Translations under genes and position numbers: made by a program
Origin: WAOL01 sp964399035
Lineage (GTDB): Archaea > Thermoproteota > Thermoprotei_A > Sulfolobales > NBVN01
Direction of reading: 5' to 3'
NCBI GenBank assembly: GCA_964399035.1
Contig: CAYNPH010000034.1
Location: 1-64,000 of the forward strand
Length of the DNA: 64,000 nt
In this document: positions 1-7,211 of the stretch, piece after piece
Layout of the letters: each line of letters starts with the position of its first letter
Numbering within the stretch: position 1 is the stretch's first letter
Notes under the pieces: generated by a model
The model's database searches: none
What the model saw: the letters and a program-made list of their open reading frames with translations, nothing else
Told to the model about the DNA's origin: nothing

Positions 1-990
1 TGTTTTGCGTGCTTCTTGTTTGGCTTTGAGCCAGTTTGGTTTTGTTTTTGGTCCTGTGCCGTATAGTTTTGCGATGGTTAGTTCTAGGTCGAGTTCTGTT
101 GTGATGCCTGCTTTGTGTGCGGCTTCTAGTGCTTCGTTTAGTGTTTTTGTGTGTTTGATTGCTTGTGGTAGTACGGTGAGCTCCATTACGGTGTCGGTGT
201 TCAGTACGTACGCTATGGGGGTGTGGGGGCCTATCTTGATGGTTCGGCTTCCGTCCCTGATCGTTACCTCCCCTACCTCGCCCTTCAGCGCGCGGTACGC
301 TGCCTTCCCTGCCTCCGTGGTTGCTTTGGGGAGGATTTCCTCGTAGATCCTCAGGTGGTCGCGCCAGAGCCCTATCGCGCCTAAGTAGCCCCCGCGCCGC
401 ATGACCTCCTCGATCCTCTTGAGGACGTAGTCGGCCGGGAGCTCCCCGTCAGCCCCGGGAGCGAGGACGGCCACGGAGGAGTCGCTGAAGTGGGAGACGG
501 CAGCCACGCTGACGGCGTCGGCCAGCGGGGACCAGAGGGACGGCTCCCACCCCCTAGCCAGGACATCGCCGCCGACGTCCAGCGCCATTAGGTGCGAGTA
601 CCCTAACCCACGAACCTCCTCCAAACACTCAACAACGCCTAAAACACCGCCCTCAAGTGTGAAGGCCGGTATCTCCCCGCCGAACACCTCCGCAACGACG
701 GAGGCGTTAGGCCTGAAAACATAGCCTCCGGGCCTCTCAACGTAGGTTTCCTTAGAAATCCACACGCACTTACCGATCCTAGCCCTCCTCACAGCACCCT
801 TCGCCACAGGCCCCGGGAACGGGTCCTTAACCCAACGCTCCCAGAGTAACGCGACAGGGACGCAGGACTCAACCCCGAAGAGATCCTCAAGAACCCTGCA
901 CATGACGTAAGCAGAGATAACATCACCAGCACCGCCAGCACCCAACACAGCCACGCCCGAATCCCGAATCCTTGAAATGAATTCAGCCAC
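1..990 (-). CDS. DUF1152 family protein, 3' end cut by window
   Basis: This minus-strand reading frame is open for 330 codons from a GTG at 990 to the window edge, so its C-terminus is missing. The N-terminus reads AEFISRIRDSGVAVLGAGGAGDVI, a glycine-rich nucleotide-binding-like loop typical of DUF1152, followed by segments such as LMALDVGGDVLARG that fit the same family. The molecular role of DUF1152 is not known. A TATA-like TTTAAA at 1015-1020, read on the minus strand, would place transcription start only a few bases before the GTG, implying a nearly leaderless mRNA. It is divergent from psmA. Sense codons in the first half end mostly in G or T and in the last 80 codons mostly in A or C, which is odd within one gene. 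Confidence 0.75.
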   Translation of the reverse strand, partial: MAEFISRIRDSGVAVLGAGGAGDVISAYVMCRVLEDLFGVESCVPVALLWERWVKDPFPGPVAKGAVRRARIGKCVWISKETYVERPGGYVFRPNASVVAEVFGGEIPAFTLEGGVLGVVECLEEVRGLGYSHLMALDVGGDVLARGWEPSLWSPLADAVSVAAVSHFSDSSVAVLAPGADGELPADYVLKRIEEVMRRGGYLGAIGLWRDHLRIYEEILPKATTEAGKAAYRALKGEVGEVTIRDGSRTIKIGPHTPIAYVLNTDTVMELTVLPQAIKHTKTLNEALEAAHKAGITTELDLELTIAKLYGTGPKTKPNWLKAKQEARKT

Positions 991-1034
991 ACCCAAGCAC
1001 CACGCCAATGAGGGTTTAAAGCACCCCCATTTAA

Positions 1035-1044
1035 GTTTATATTT
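1035..1044 (+). promoter_or_regulatory. TATA box of the psmA-exosome superoperon
   Basis: GTTTATATTT lies about 30 bases before a Shine-Dalgarno run AGGAGGG at 1061-1067 and the TTG start at 1076. It is the only clear promoter before the tightly spaced genes psmA to the KEOPS subunit; the next candidate is at 6465. Confidence 0.5.
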
Positions 1045-1075
1045 CTTCATTAACAGTGCTAGGAGGGTAAGAGGA

Positions 1076-1807
1076 TTGACGTTTGGACCACCTGCAATGG
1101 GTTATGACAGAGCAATAACCGTGTTCTCACCCGACGGCAAGCTCTACCAGGTCGAGTACGCAGCTGAAAACATCAAGAAGGGATGGACCACCGTAGCCGT
1201 CAAGATAAGGGACGCCGCACTAATCGCGGCCGAGAAAAGACGCATAGCCCCACTCATAGACATGAAGGACATAGTCAAGATCTACATAATAGACACGCAC
1301 ATAGGCTCTTCCTTCGCAGGGCTAGCCGCCGACGGCAGGATACTCATAGACTACGCCAGAAAGGTGGCGATGAACTACAGGTTCATCTACGACGAGCCCG
1401 CCGACGTGGAGTACGTCGTAAGGAACGTGTGCGACATCAAGCAAATATACACGCAACACGCTGGCGTAAGGCCCTTCGGCGTATCCCTAGTCTTCGCAGG
1501 GTACGACAGGAAAGGACCGCAATTATTTAAGACCGAAATCAACGGGTACTACTTCTCCTACAAAGCCCTAGCCCTAGGCTCAGGAGACCAAGCAGCCACC
1601 GAATACCTAGAGAAGCACTACAGGGACGGCATGGACAGGGAAGAAGCCGTGAAGCTAGCGCTAAGCGCGCTAAGAGCCTCCACAGGCTCACCACTATCAC
1701 CGGGCCTCGTAGAGCTAGGGATAATCACCGAAGACGACAAGACCTTCAGGAAACTAACCGTGGAGGAAATAGCCAAGTACGTTAAGGCAGCCGGTGTTGA
1801 TAAATGA
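1076..1807 (+). CDS. psmA: Proteasome subunit alpha
   Basis: This encodes the alpha subunit of the 20S proteasome, which forms the outer rings and gates entry of unfolded proteins in the cytoplasm. The start is taken as TTG at 1076 (243 residues) because the protein then begins TFGPPAMGYDRAITVFSPDG, the conserved archaeal alpha N-terminus with the YDR gate motif at residues 10-12, and because AGGAGGG sits at 1061-1067. An upstream in-frame ATG at 977 would add 33 unrelated residues and lies before the likely promoter. The stop overlaps the SBDS start by four bases. This psmA-SBDS-exosome order is widely conserved in archaea and links proteolysis with RNA turnover and ribosome maturation. Confidence 0.97.
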   Translation: MTFGPPAMGYDRAITVFSPDGKLYQVEYAAENIKKGWTTVAVKIRDAALIAAEKRRIAPLIDMKDIVKIYIIDTHIGSSFAGLAADGRILIDYARKVAMNYRFIYDEPADVEYVVRNVCDIKQIYTQHAGVRPFGVSLVFAGYDRKGPQLFKTEINGYYFSYKALALGSGDQAATEYLEKHYRDGMDREEAVKLALSALRASTGSPLSPGLVELGIITEDDKTFRKLTVEEIAKYVKAAGVDK

Positions 1808-2496
1808 CCCACGAATACGTGATAGCCCGGTACGAGAAGGGAGGTCATAAGTTCGAAATACTAGTGGATCCGGACAAGGCATTCAAGTACAGGGAAGGCG
1901 AGAAAATACCGATAGACGACGTACTCGTAGGCGACTACATATACAAGGACGCGAGGAAAGGCGACAGGGCATCGCCAGAGGAAGTCAGGAAGGTATTCGG
2001 CACAACGAACATCAAGAAAGTCGCGGACGTGATACTCAAGAAAGGCGAACTACAGCTAACCACAGCCCAGAGAAGGAAGCTACTCGAGGCTAAGAGGAGG
2101 CTAATCATCAACTACATAGCCCGCTCAGCAATAGACCCAAGAACCAAGACACCCATACCGCCCCAGAGAATCGAGAAAGCAATGGAGGAGGCCAGGGTAG
2201 CCGTAGACCTCTACAAGAGCGTCGAGGAACAGGCAGCCAAGATAGTTAAGGCGATAGCGAGGCACCTCCCCATAAAGATAGCCAGGGCGCTAATCACGGT
2301 CAGGGTACCCCCCGCCGTGGCTGGGAGGGCGTACTCAGAACTAAGGAGGCTAGGGGAAGTCAAGAACGAGAGATGGTTAAACGACGGCTCACTACTCATC
2401 GAAATAGAGATACCCGCAGGAATGCAGGGGGAGGTAATGGACTCCATAAGCCGCGCCACCCGCGGCATGGCTGAAGTGAAGGTCAAGGTGATGTGA
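1804..2496 (+). CDS. sdo1: Ribosome maturation protein SBDS homolog
   Basis: This is the archaeal homolog of SBDS/Sdo1, which in eukaryotes works with EF-2-like GTPases to release eIF6 from the large ribosomal subunit. The 230-residue length is usual. The N-terminal domain contains the family hallmark region with FGTTNIKKVADVILKKGE and the segment RRKLLEAKRRLIINYIARSA, followed by helical and ferredoxin-like C-terminal domains ending in VKVKVM. The ATG overlaps the psmA stop (ATGA), showing translational coupling. Genomic coupling to the exosome genes is a known archaeal arrangement. Confidence 0.95.
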   Translation: MTHEYVIARYEKGGHKFEILVDPDKAFKYREGEKIPIDDVLVGDYIYKDARKGDRASPEEVRKVFGTTNIKKVADVILKKGELQLTTAQRRKLLEAKRRLIINYIARSAIDPRTKTPIPPQRIEKAMEEARVAVDLYKSVEEQAAKIVKAIARHLPIKIARALITVRVPPAVAGRAYSELRRLGEVKNERWLNDGSLLIEIEIPAGMQGEVMDSISRATRGMAEVKVKVM

Positions 2497-2497
2497 G

Positions 2498-3229
2498 TTG
2501 CCAGGCACCGTGAAGGTAGGTCAGAGGGAGTTAGTCGCGCCGGGAGACCTAATCGCTGAAGGTGACTTCAAGGTACTGTCCCCCTCCACAATCTACAAGG
2601 TGGGGAAGAAATACTACTCAGCAGTCGTCGGGCTGGTGCAGTACGACGAATCAAATAACACCCTAAAGATAATACCCCTGGAAGGCTACTACTACCCCCA
2701 GCCAGAGGACATCGTGGTCGGCGTAATCAGGTCCGTGGGACTAACGAGCTGGGAAGTAGACATAAGAGCACCCTTCCCCGGAATACTCTACGCATCCGAC
2801 TTTCTTGGGAGGCCGATAAACCCGGCCCGGGAGGAACTCACCGACTACCTAGACGTTGGGGACGTGATCGTCGCCAAGATAGAGGTATTCGACCGAACCA
2901 GGGACCCGCTACTCAGCACTAAGGGCAAGGGGTTAGGGAAGGTAACGAAGGGAGCCATCGTCGAGATAAACCCCGCGAAAGTACCTAGGGTAATAGGGAA
3001 GAAAGGCTCCATGCAATCAACCCTCGAGAACGAAACAGGGTGTAAGCTAGTCGTCGGCCGTAACGGAAGGATAGTCATCGATTGCCCCAACCGAGACCTC
3101 AAAGACATACTCGTTCTAGCGATAAGGAAAATAGAGAGGGAAGCACACATACCCGGGCTAACGGATCGCATAAAGGAATTCATTGCGAAGGAAAAAGTTC
3201 GGAGGGGATTAATAGGTGGGAGGAACTAA
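2498..3229 (+). CDS. rrp4: Exosome complex RNA-binding protein Rrp4
   Basis: Rrp4 caps the archaeal exosome ring and recruits RNA, favouring poly(A)-rich substrates. The 243-residue protein shows an N-terminal beta domain, an S1 domain around residues 65-150 and a KH domain around 155-205 with the signature RVIGKKGSM followed by LENETGCKLVVGRNGRI. The start is a TTG one base after the SBDS stop. The 3' end overlaps rrp41 by 14 bases. Assignment is firm from domain order and operon context. Confidence 0.95.
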   Translation: MPGTVKVGQRELVAPGDLIAEGDFKVLSPSTIYKVGKKYYSAVVGLVQYDESNNTLKIIPLEGYYYPQPEDIVVGVIRSVGLTSWEVDIRAPFPGILYASDFLGRPINPAREELTDYLDVGDVIVAKIEVFDRTRDPLLSTKGKGLGKVTKGAIVEINPAKVPRVIGKKGSMQSTLENETGCKLVVGRNGRIVIDCPNRDLKDILVLAIRKIEREAHIPGLTDRIKEFIAKEKVRRGLIGGRN

Positions 3230-3956
3230 AGGAGAGAAACCAAAGCTAATCCTCGAAAACGGCTTACGGCACGACGGGCGCAGACCCGACGAGCTACGCC
3301 CCATAAAGATGCAGGTAGGTGTGCTGAAGAACGCCAACGGCTCAGCCTACGTAGAGTTCGGCAAGACTAGGGTAATAGCGGCGGTGTACGGGCCTAGGGA
3401 AGCGCAGCCGAAGCACATAGCGATACCGTACCGCGCCGTACTCAGGTGCAGGTACCATATGGCCCCATTCTCAACCGATGAAAGGAAATCACCGGCCCCC
3501 ACAAGGAGAGAGATAGAGTTATCGAAAGTAATAAGGGAAGCCCTCGAACCCGTAGTGCTAACCGAGATGTTCCCCAGGGCAGCCATAGACGTGTTCATAG
3601 AAGTGATAAGCGCCGACGGCGGGACAAGGACGACGTCACTAACCGCGGCCTCACTAGCCCTAGCCGACGCCGGAATACCGATGAAGGACCTGGTGGCGGC
3701 AGTAGCTGTAGGCAAGGTTGACGGCGTCCTAGTACTCGACATCGACCAGGTAGAGGATAACTTCGGCGAAGCCGACATGCCGGTAGCGGCCGCACCCGCC
3801 CTAGGCGAGATAACGCTACTCCAGCTGAACGGCGTCCTAACCAGGGAGGAGTTCGAGGAAGCCCTAGACCTAGCCCTCAAAGGCATAGAGCAGATCTACA
3901 AGATGCAGAAGGAGACCCTCAAGAAAAAGTACTTAGAAGTGGAGGTGGAGGTGTAA
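3216..3956 (+). CDS. rrp41: Exosome catalytic subunit Rrp41
   Basis: This RNase PH-fold subunit is the phosphorolytic active subunit of the archaeal exosome hexamer. The 246-residue protein has the RNase PH start LRHDGRRPDELRPI, the phosphate/RNA-binding arginine region RKSPAPTRREIELS, and the acidic catalytic segment DIDQVEDNFGEADMPVA that carries the aspartates of active Rrp41 proteins. The GTG at 3216 overlaps the end of rrp4. It pairs with Rrp42 four bases downstream to form heterodimers. Confidence 0.96.
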   Translation: MGGTKGEKPKLILENGLRHDGRRPDELRPIKMQVGVLKNANGSAYVEFGKTRVIAAVYGPREAQPKHIAIPYRAVLRCRYHMAPFSTDERKSPAPTRREIELSKVIREALEPVVLTEMFPRAAIDVFIEVISADGGTRTTSLTAASLALADAGIPMKDLVAAVAVGKVDGVLVLDIDQVEDNFGEADMPVAAAPALGEITLLQLNGVLTREEFEEALDLALKGIEQIYKMQKETLKKKYLEVEVEV

Positions 3957-3960
3957 CGCA

Positions 3961-5313
3961 ATGTCCGTAACCCCATCATCACCGGACTACATAATCCCTA
4001 AGCTCAAGGCGGAAACGATAGCGTCGCTGGTCAAGAGGGGAACCAGGCTAGACGGGCGCGGACTCCACGACATAAGGCAAGTGGAGATCATACCTAACTA
4101 CCTGCCCAAAGCAGACGGCTCAGCCCTAGTGAAGCTAGGGAACACGCAGGTACTAGTAGGGGTGAAGCTAGAGGTAGGGACACCATACCCTGACACCCCG
4201 GACCAGGGCGTGATAATAGTTTCCGCGGAGTTCGTGCCCATGGCATCACCGGTATTCGAGCCAGGACCGCCCGACGAGAACGCAATCGAGCTAGCGAGGG
4301 TTATAGACAGGTCAATAAGGGAGTTAGGCGCCATAGACCTAAGCAAGCTAGTCCTAATCCCAGGCAAGAAAGTGTGGGTGGTGTGGATAGATATCTACGT
4401 CCTGGACCACGACGGGAACTTAGTGGACGCGTCATCAATAGCGACACTAGCCGCCCTACTAACGGCGAAGATACCTAAGGCAGTGATAAGCGAGGAAGAC
4501 GAGCAAATAGTTGTCGACAAAACAACGCACGTAGCGCAGCTCCCACTACTAAGGAAGGTAGTCACGGTAACTGTAGGGAAGCTGGGAAAAGCACTCATTG
4601 TGGATCCAGACCTAGAAGAGGAGAGCGTGCTAGACACGAAGATAATATTCGCGATATCGGAGGACGGGAGGATAGCGGGGATCCAGAAGAGCGGCCCCTC
4701 CTCAATAACTAAGGACGAGGTCATGAGAGCCACGGACATAGCGATAAAGAAAGGGCAAGAACTAATCAAGATCATCGAGCAAGCAGTCGAGACCGCGGTA
4801 AAACAGGCTGAGACCAAGGAGGAAAGGAAGGAAGAGGAAGGGAAAGAAGAGAAGGAAGAAGCACCCGAAGCAAAGGAAAGCGTTGCAGAGGAAGTGACAG
4901 AGGGTACAAAGGAAGTAAAGGAGGCGTCCGAAACCACTGAAGCAGCCGAGGAAAGGGAGGAGAGTAAAGAAGAGGAAGTAATCGAGGAGAGGAAGGCTGA
5001 GGAACCAGTCAAGGAGCTGGAGGAGAAGGGAAGAGTGGAGGAAGAGACAGCAAAAAAAGAAGCGGCCCCGGCCGCTCAAGAAGAAAAGGAAGGACAACCA
5101 ACAGAGGCAGAGCCAGAAGAAGGAAAAGAGGAAGCAGAAGCCAAGGAAGAGGAGGCAAAGGAAGCAGGAAAGGAGGAAGTAGAGGAGAAGCCGGAGGAGA
5201 AACAGGAGGAAGGAGCAAGAAAAGAGGCGGAAGCCAAGGGGGCGGCGGGCGAAGAGGAAAGCAGTAAGGAGAGGAAGGCCAGCGATGAGGAAAACTTAAA
5301 TTCAACTCAATAA
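3961..5313 (+). CDS. rrp42: Exosome subunit Rrp42 with long acidic C-terminal tail
   Basis: Rrp42 is the catalytically inactive RNase PH-fold partner of Rrp41. Residues 1 to about 280 match the ordinary protein: LVKRGTRLDGRGLHDIRQVE, then LGNTQVLVGVKLEVGTPYPD and an IIEQAVE C-terminal helix. After that comes a tail of about 168 residues made almost entirely of Glu, Lys and Ala with few hydrophobics, probably unstructured or a single long charged helix. Archaeal Rrp42 is normally about 275 residues, so the tail is an addition. It is in frame, uses the same A- and G-rich codons throughout, and ends just before the L37Ae gene, so it is not a frameshift artefact that I can detect. Confidence 0.93.
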   Translation: MSVTPSSPDYIIPKLKAETIASLVKRGTRLDGRGLHDIRQVEIIPNYLPKADGSALVKLGNTQVLVGVKLEVGTPYPDTPDQGVIIVSAEFVPMASPVFEPGPPDENAIELARVIDRSIRELGAIDLSKLVLIPGKKVWVVWIDIYVLDHDGNLVDASSIATLAALLTAKIPKAVISEEDEQIVVDKTTHVAQLPLLRKVVTVTVGKLGKALIVDPDLEEESVLDTKIIFAISEDGRIAGIQKSGPSSITKDEVMRATDIAIKKGQELIKIIEQAVETAVKQAETKEERKEEEGKEEKEEAPEAKESVAEEVTEGTKEVKEASETTEAAEEREESKEEEVIEERKAEEPVKELEEKGRVEEETAKKEAAPAAQEEKEGQPTEAEPEEGKEEAEAKEEEAKEAGKEEVEEKPEEKQEEGARKEAEAKGAAGEEESSKERKASDEENLNSTQ

Positions 5314-5336
5314 ACGAATGAGGCAGGTGCGGCAGA

Positions 5337-5603
5337 ATGGGCAAGAGAACTAAGGTAGTAGGCATCGCGGGGCGGTTCGGGGCCAGGTACGGTTCAACAC
5401 TAAGGAAGCGATGGAAGAGCGTCATGGAACGCAGGTACGCCCCCTACGAATGCCCTCACTGCGGAACAAAGACCGTCATGAAGAGAATAGCTGTTGGCTT
5501 ATGGAAGTGCCCCAAGTGCGGGACGGTGTTTGCGGGAGGCGCGTACCAACCCACAACAGAGATCAGTAAGACCGTAATAGGGCGTCAAACAAGGCAGTGG
5601 TAG
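5337..5603 (+). CDS. rpl37ae: Large ribosomal subunit protein eL43 (L37Ae)
   Basis: This 88-residue ribosomal protein has a C4 zinc ribbon, CPHC followed by KCPKC, and the characteristic N-terminus GKRTKVVGIAGRFGARYGS that binds 23S rRNA. The ATG at 5337 is 24 bases after the rrp42 stop. Presence after the exosome genes is a conserved archaeal gene order. Confidence 0.96.
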   Translation: MGKRTKVVGIAGRFGARYGSTLRKRWKSVMERRYAPYECPHCGTKTVMKRIAVGLWKCPKCGTVFAGGAYQPTTEISKTVIGRQTRQW

Positions 5604-5617
5604 CGTGCTAACGGACG

Positions 5618-6193
5618 ATGAGCGCAGGAAGACACGAAAACAAATTACTAATAACAACATCCCGCGAACCTTCTAGAAGAACCCGGTCTTTTATCAAGGA
5701 CTTAGTCGCCACGATACCCCACGCAATGAAGTTTAACCGGGGCAAGGCAACGCTACTAGACCTCTCCTCAATAGCCCGCAGGACAGGAGCGTACGGCGTA
5801 CTGATAGTCCTCGAGAAGAAAGCGAACCCCTCAGCACTCACCTTCCACGTACCCGAACCAGACGGGCTCAAGAGGGTCTCGCTACTAAAGATAACGTCAG
5901 TCACGTTGATGAGGGAAATGCCGGACTCGCAGAAACCCCTAGGAATAAACAAGATCACCATGAACCTCAAAGGAACCGAGAAGGACGAGCTACTCGCCGA
6001 GACGGCCGAGGAACTCATAAGAGCCTTACGGCCAGAAATAACCCAGCACGAGGCAGGAGCCGAGCCAGCCGTAGAGGTAATCCTCGGGAGAAGGGATGAC
6101 GGCGTGGTAGTGAACTTCATATGCACCACCACAGGCAGACCGTGCGGTCCTCGCTTCATAGTAACTAAGGTGATAAGGTATGACCAGCAGTGA
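5618..6193 (+). CDS. Brix domain rRNA maturation protein (Imp4-like)
   Basis: The 191-residue protein is a single Brix domain. It begins with the typical ITTSREPSRRTRSFIKDLVATIP and continues with LEKKANPSALTFHV. Archaeal Brix proteins are thought to act in rRNA processing and 60S-like assembly by analogy with eukaryotic Imp4, Rpf1 and Ssf1. The start ATG is 15 bases from the L37Ae stop, and the end overlaps the Pcc1 gene by 14 bases. Confidence 0.9.
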   Translation: MSAGRHENKLLITTSREPSRRTRSFIKDLVATIPHAMKFNRGKATLLDLSSIARRTGAYGVLIVLEKKANPSALTFHVPEPDGLKRVSLLKITSVTLMREMPDSQKPLGINKITMNLKGTEKDELLAETAEELIRALRPEITQHEAGAEPAVEVILGRRDDGVVVNFICTTTGRPCGPRFIVTKVIRYDQQ

Positions 6194-6455
6194 AGCTAGG
6201 CACTTATCACTAAGCATACTACTAGATGACATCCCCGAAGACCTGAGGGAAACGCTGGTCAAGTCACTTAAGCCGGAAACAGAGAGTGAAATGCGTGGGG
6301 TAAGAGCTAACATAGGCTTAGTTGAGGAGGGCGTGAAGATCGAGATACACGCACCCAACCACTCAGCATTTAGGGCGGCCCTCAACAGCGTTCTACGCCT
6401 ATCCAGCACCGTGCTGAACCTCATAAACGAGCTAAGAAGGAGGAACCTAGCTTAA
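6180..6455 (+). CDS. pcc1: KEOPS complex subunit Pcc1-like
   Basis: This 91-residue protein is the size and pattern of Pcc1, the dimerisation subunit of the KEOPS complex that makes the t6A modification in tRNA. Visible features are a strand-rich first half (ESEMRGVRANIGLVEEGVKIEIHA) and the helix SAFRAALNSVLRLSSTVLNLINEL typical of Pcc1. It starts inside the Brix gene and is translationally coupled. The gene position between Brix and prefoldin beta matches other crenarchaea. Confidence 0.82.
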   Translation: MTSSEARHLSLSILLDDIPEDLRETLVKSLKPETESEMRGVRANIGLVEEGVKIEIHAPNHSAFRAALNSVLRLSSTVLNLINELRRRNLA

Positions 6456-6464
6456 CCACCAGCA

Positions 6465-6474
6465 ATATTTAAAG
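6465..6474 (+). promoter_or_regulatory. Internal TATA box before prefoldin beta
   Basis: ATATTTAAAG lies about 35 bases before the prefoldin GTG start in the only 50-base gap of the upstream operon, with GAGGGTGAGG following as ribosome binding site. It would give the prefoldin-DUF3194-DHH-XPF genes their own transcript. Confidence 0.45.
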
Positions 6475-6508
6475 TCCTTCCCTCCTATGGTGAGAGGGTG
6501 AGGATTAA

Positions 6509-6880
6509 GTGGCTCAAAGAATACCTCCCGAGCTAGAGCAGGCAGTGATAAAGTACCAGCAAGTGGAATCCCAACTCGCTTCAATAATCGCGCAGAAATC
6601 CGTTATAACCTCAGAAATTAATGAGATCGACAGGACCCTAAACATCCTGAAGTCCGTTAACGAAGACACCCCGGTATACAAGAACACGGGCTTCGTCCTA
6701 ATCAAGGTCCCTAGGGACGAAGTGATCAAGGAGCTAGAGGAGAGGAAGGAAGAGCTAGAAATAAGGCTTAACAGTTTCTCAAAAATGGAGGAGACCCTGA
6801 AAAAGCAGTTAGAGGAGCTAAAGAAGAAACTCGAGAAGTTCAGCATAGGCGGGGTCACGGGGGCTTCCAAAGCTGGTTAA
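6509..6880 (+). CDS. pfdB: Prefoldin subunit beta
   Basis: The 123-residue protein has two long coiled-coil helices (residues about 5-45 and 75-115) flanking a short beta hairpin around NTGFVLIKVPRDEV, which is the build of prefoldin beta. Prefoldin is a hexameric chaperone that hands unfolded proteins to the thermosome. The start is a GTG with GAGGGTGAGG before it. The 3' end appears to overlap the next gene, a DUF3194 protein, by about 8 bases if that gene starts at the CTG at 6873. Confidence 0.93.
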   Translation: MAQRIPPELEQAVIKYQQVESQLASIIAQKSVITSEINEIDRTLNILKSVNEDTPVYKNTGFVLIKVPRDEVIKELEERKEELEIRLNSFSKMEETLKKQLEELKKKLEKFSIGGVTGASKAG

Positions 6881-7211
6881 GCGTAAGGTCCCCATCGAGA
6901 AAATAGGTATAGATGCGAGCTCGCTAGGCACGGATGAGTTAGAGGAAATAGCGTTAAGGGCCTCAGAAGAACTTCTTTCAGCTCTGAAGCAACTCATCCC
7001 GAGACGCGATGATTACCTAGCCTACGTATCAATCCAGCGTGAAGGGAAAGCCGTGAATGTACTAGTAAACGTGGAGGTAGAGGGGACAGCGCCACTGACC
7101 CCCCAACTAGAAGCGCTAATAGATGAGGCCATGGACAAGGCACTCAAGGTGGTGAGGGATGAACTTAAGCGTAGAGCCAGCGGACGCGGAGAAACTGAGG
7201 AAATGGGTTGA
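6873..7211 (+). CDS. DUF3194 family protein without a standard start codon
   Basis: A frame reading DELEEIALRASEELLSALKQ, then YLAYVSIQREGKAVNVLVNVEVEG, then LIDEAMDKALKVVRDEL matches DUF3194, the small protein that usually follows prefoldin beta in crenarchaea. Between the upstream in-frame TAG at 6845 and this core there is no ATG, GTG or TTG. The coordinates assume a CTG start at 6873, giving 112 residues, close to the usual size. The stop at 7209-7211 lies 53 bases inside the following DHH gene. Possible explanations are a rare CTG or ATA start, programmed re-initiation after prefoldin, or a sequencing error. The function of the family is unknown. Confidence 0.7.
   Translation: MVKRKVPIEKIGIDASSLGTDELEEIALRASEELLSALKQLIPRRDDYLAYVSIQREGKAVNVLVNVEVEGTAPLTPQLEALIDEAMDKALKVVRDELKRRASGRGETEEMG

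Noticed and set aside
789..992. A short hydrophobic minus-strand frame looking like a signal peptide
   Set aside because: It overlaps the DUF1152 gene in another frame, and the DUF1152 product is the one with family-like sequence.
977..1075. N-terminal extension of the proteasome alpha subunit from ATG 977
   Set aside because: It would start upstream of the TATA box and overlap the divergent gene; the conserved N-terminus begins at TTG 1076.
3347..3886. A 179-codon open frame on the minus strand inside rrp41
   Set aside because: It is fully antisense to a well-recognised gene, serine/threonine-rich with no motif, and explained by the codon bias of rrp41.
4395..5012. A 205-codon minus-strand frame opposite rrp42
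   Set aside because: It is the reverse of the Glu/Lys-rich tail, giving a Ser/Phe/Leu-rich product without any family signature.
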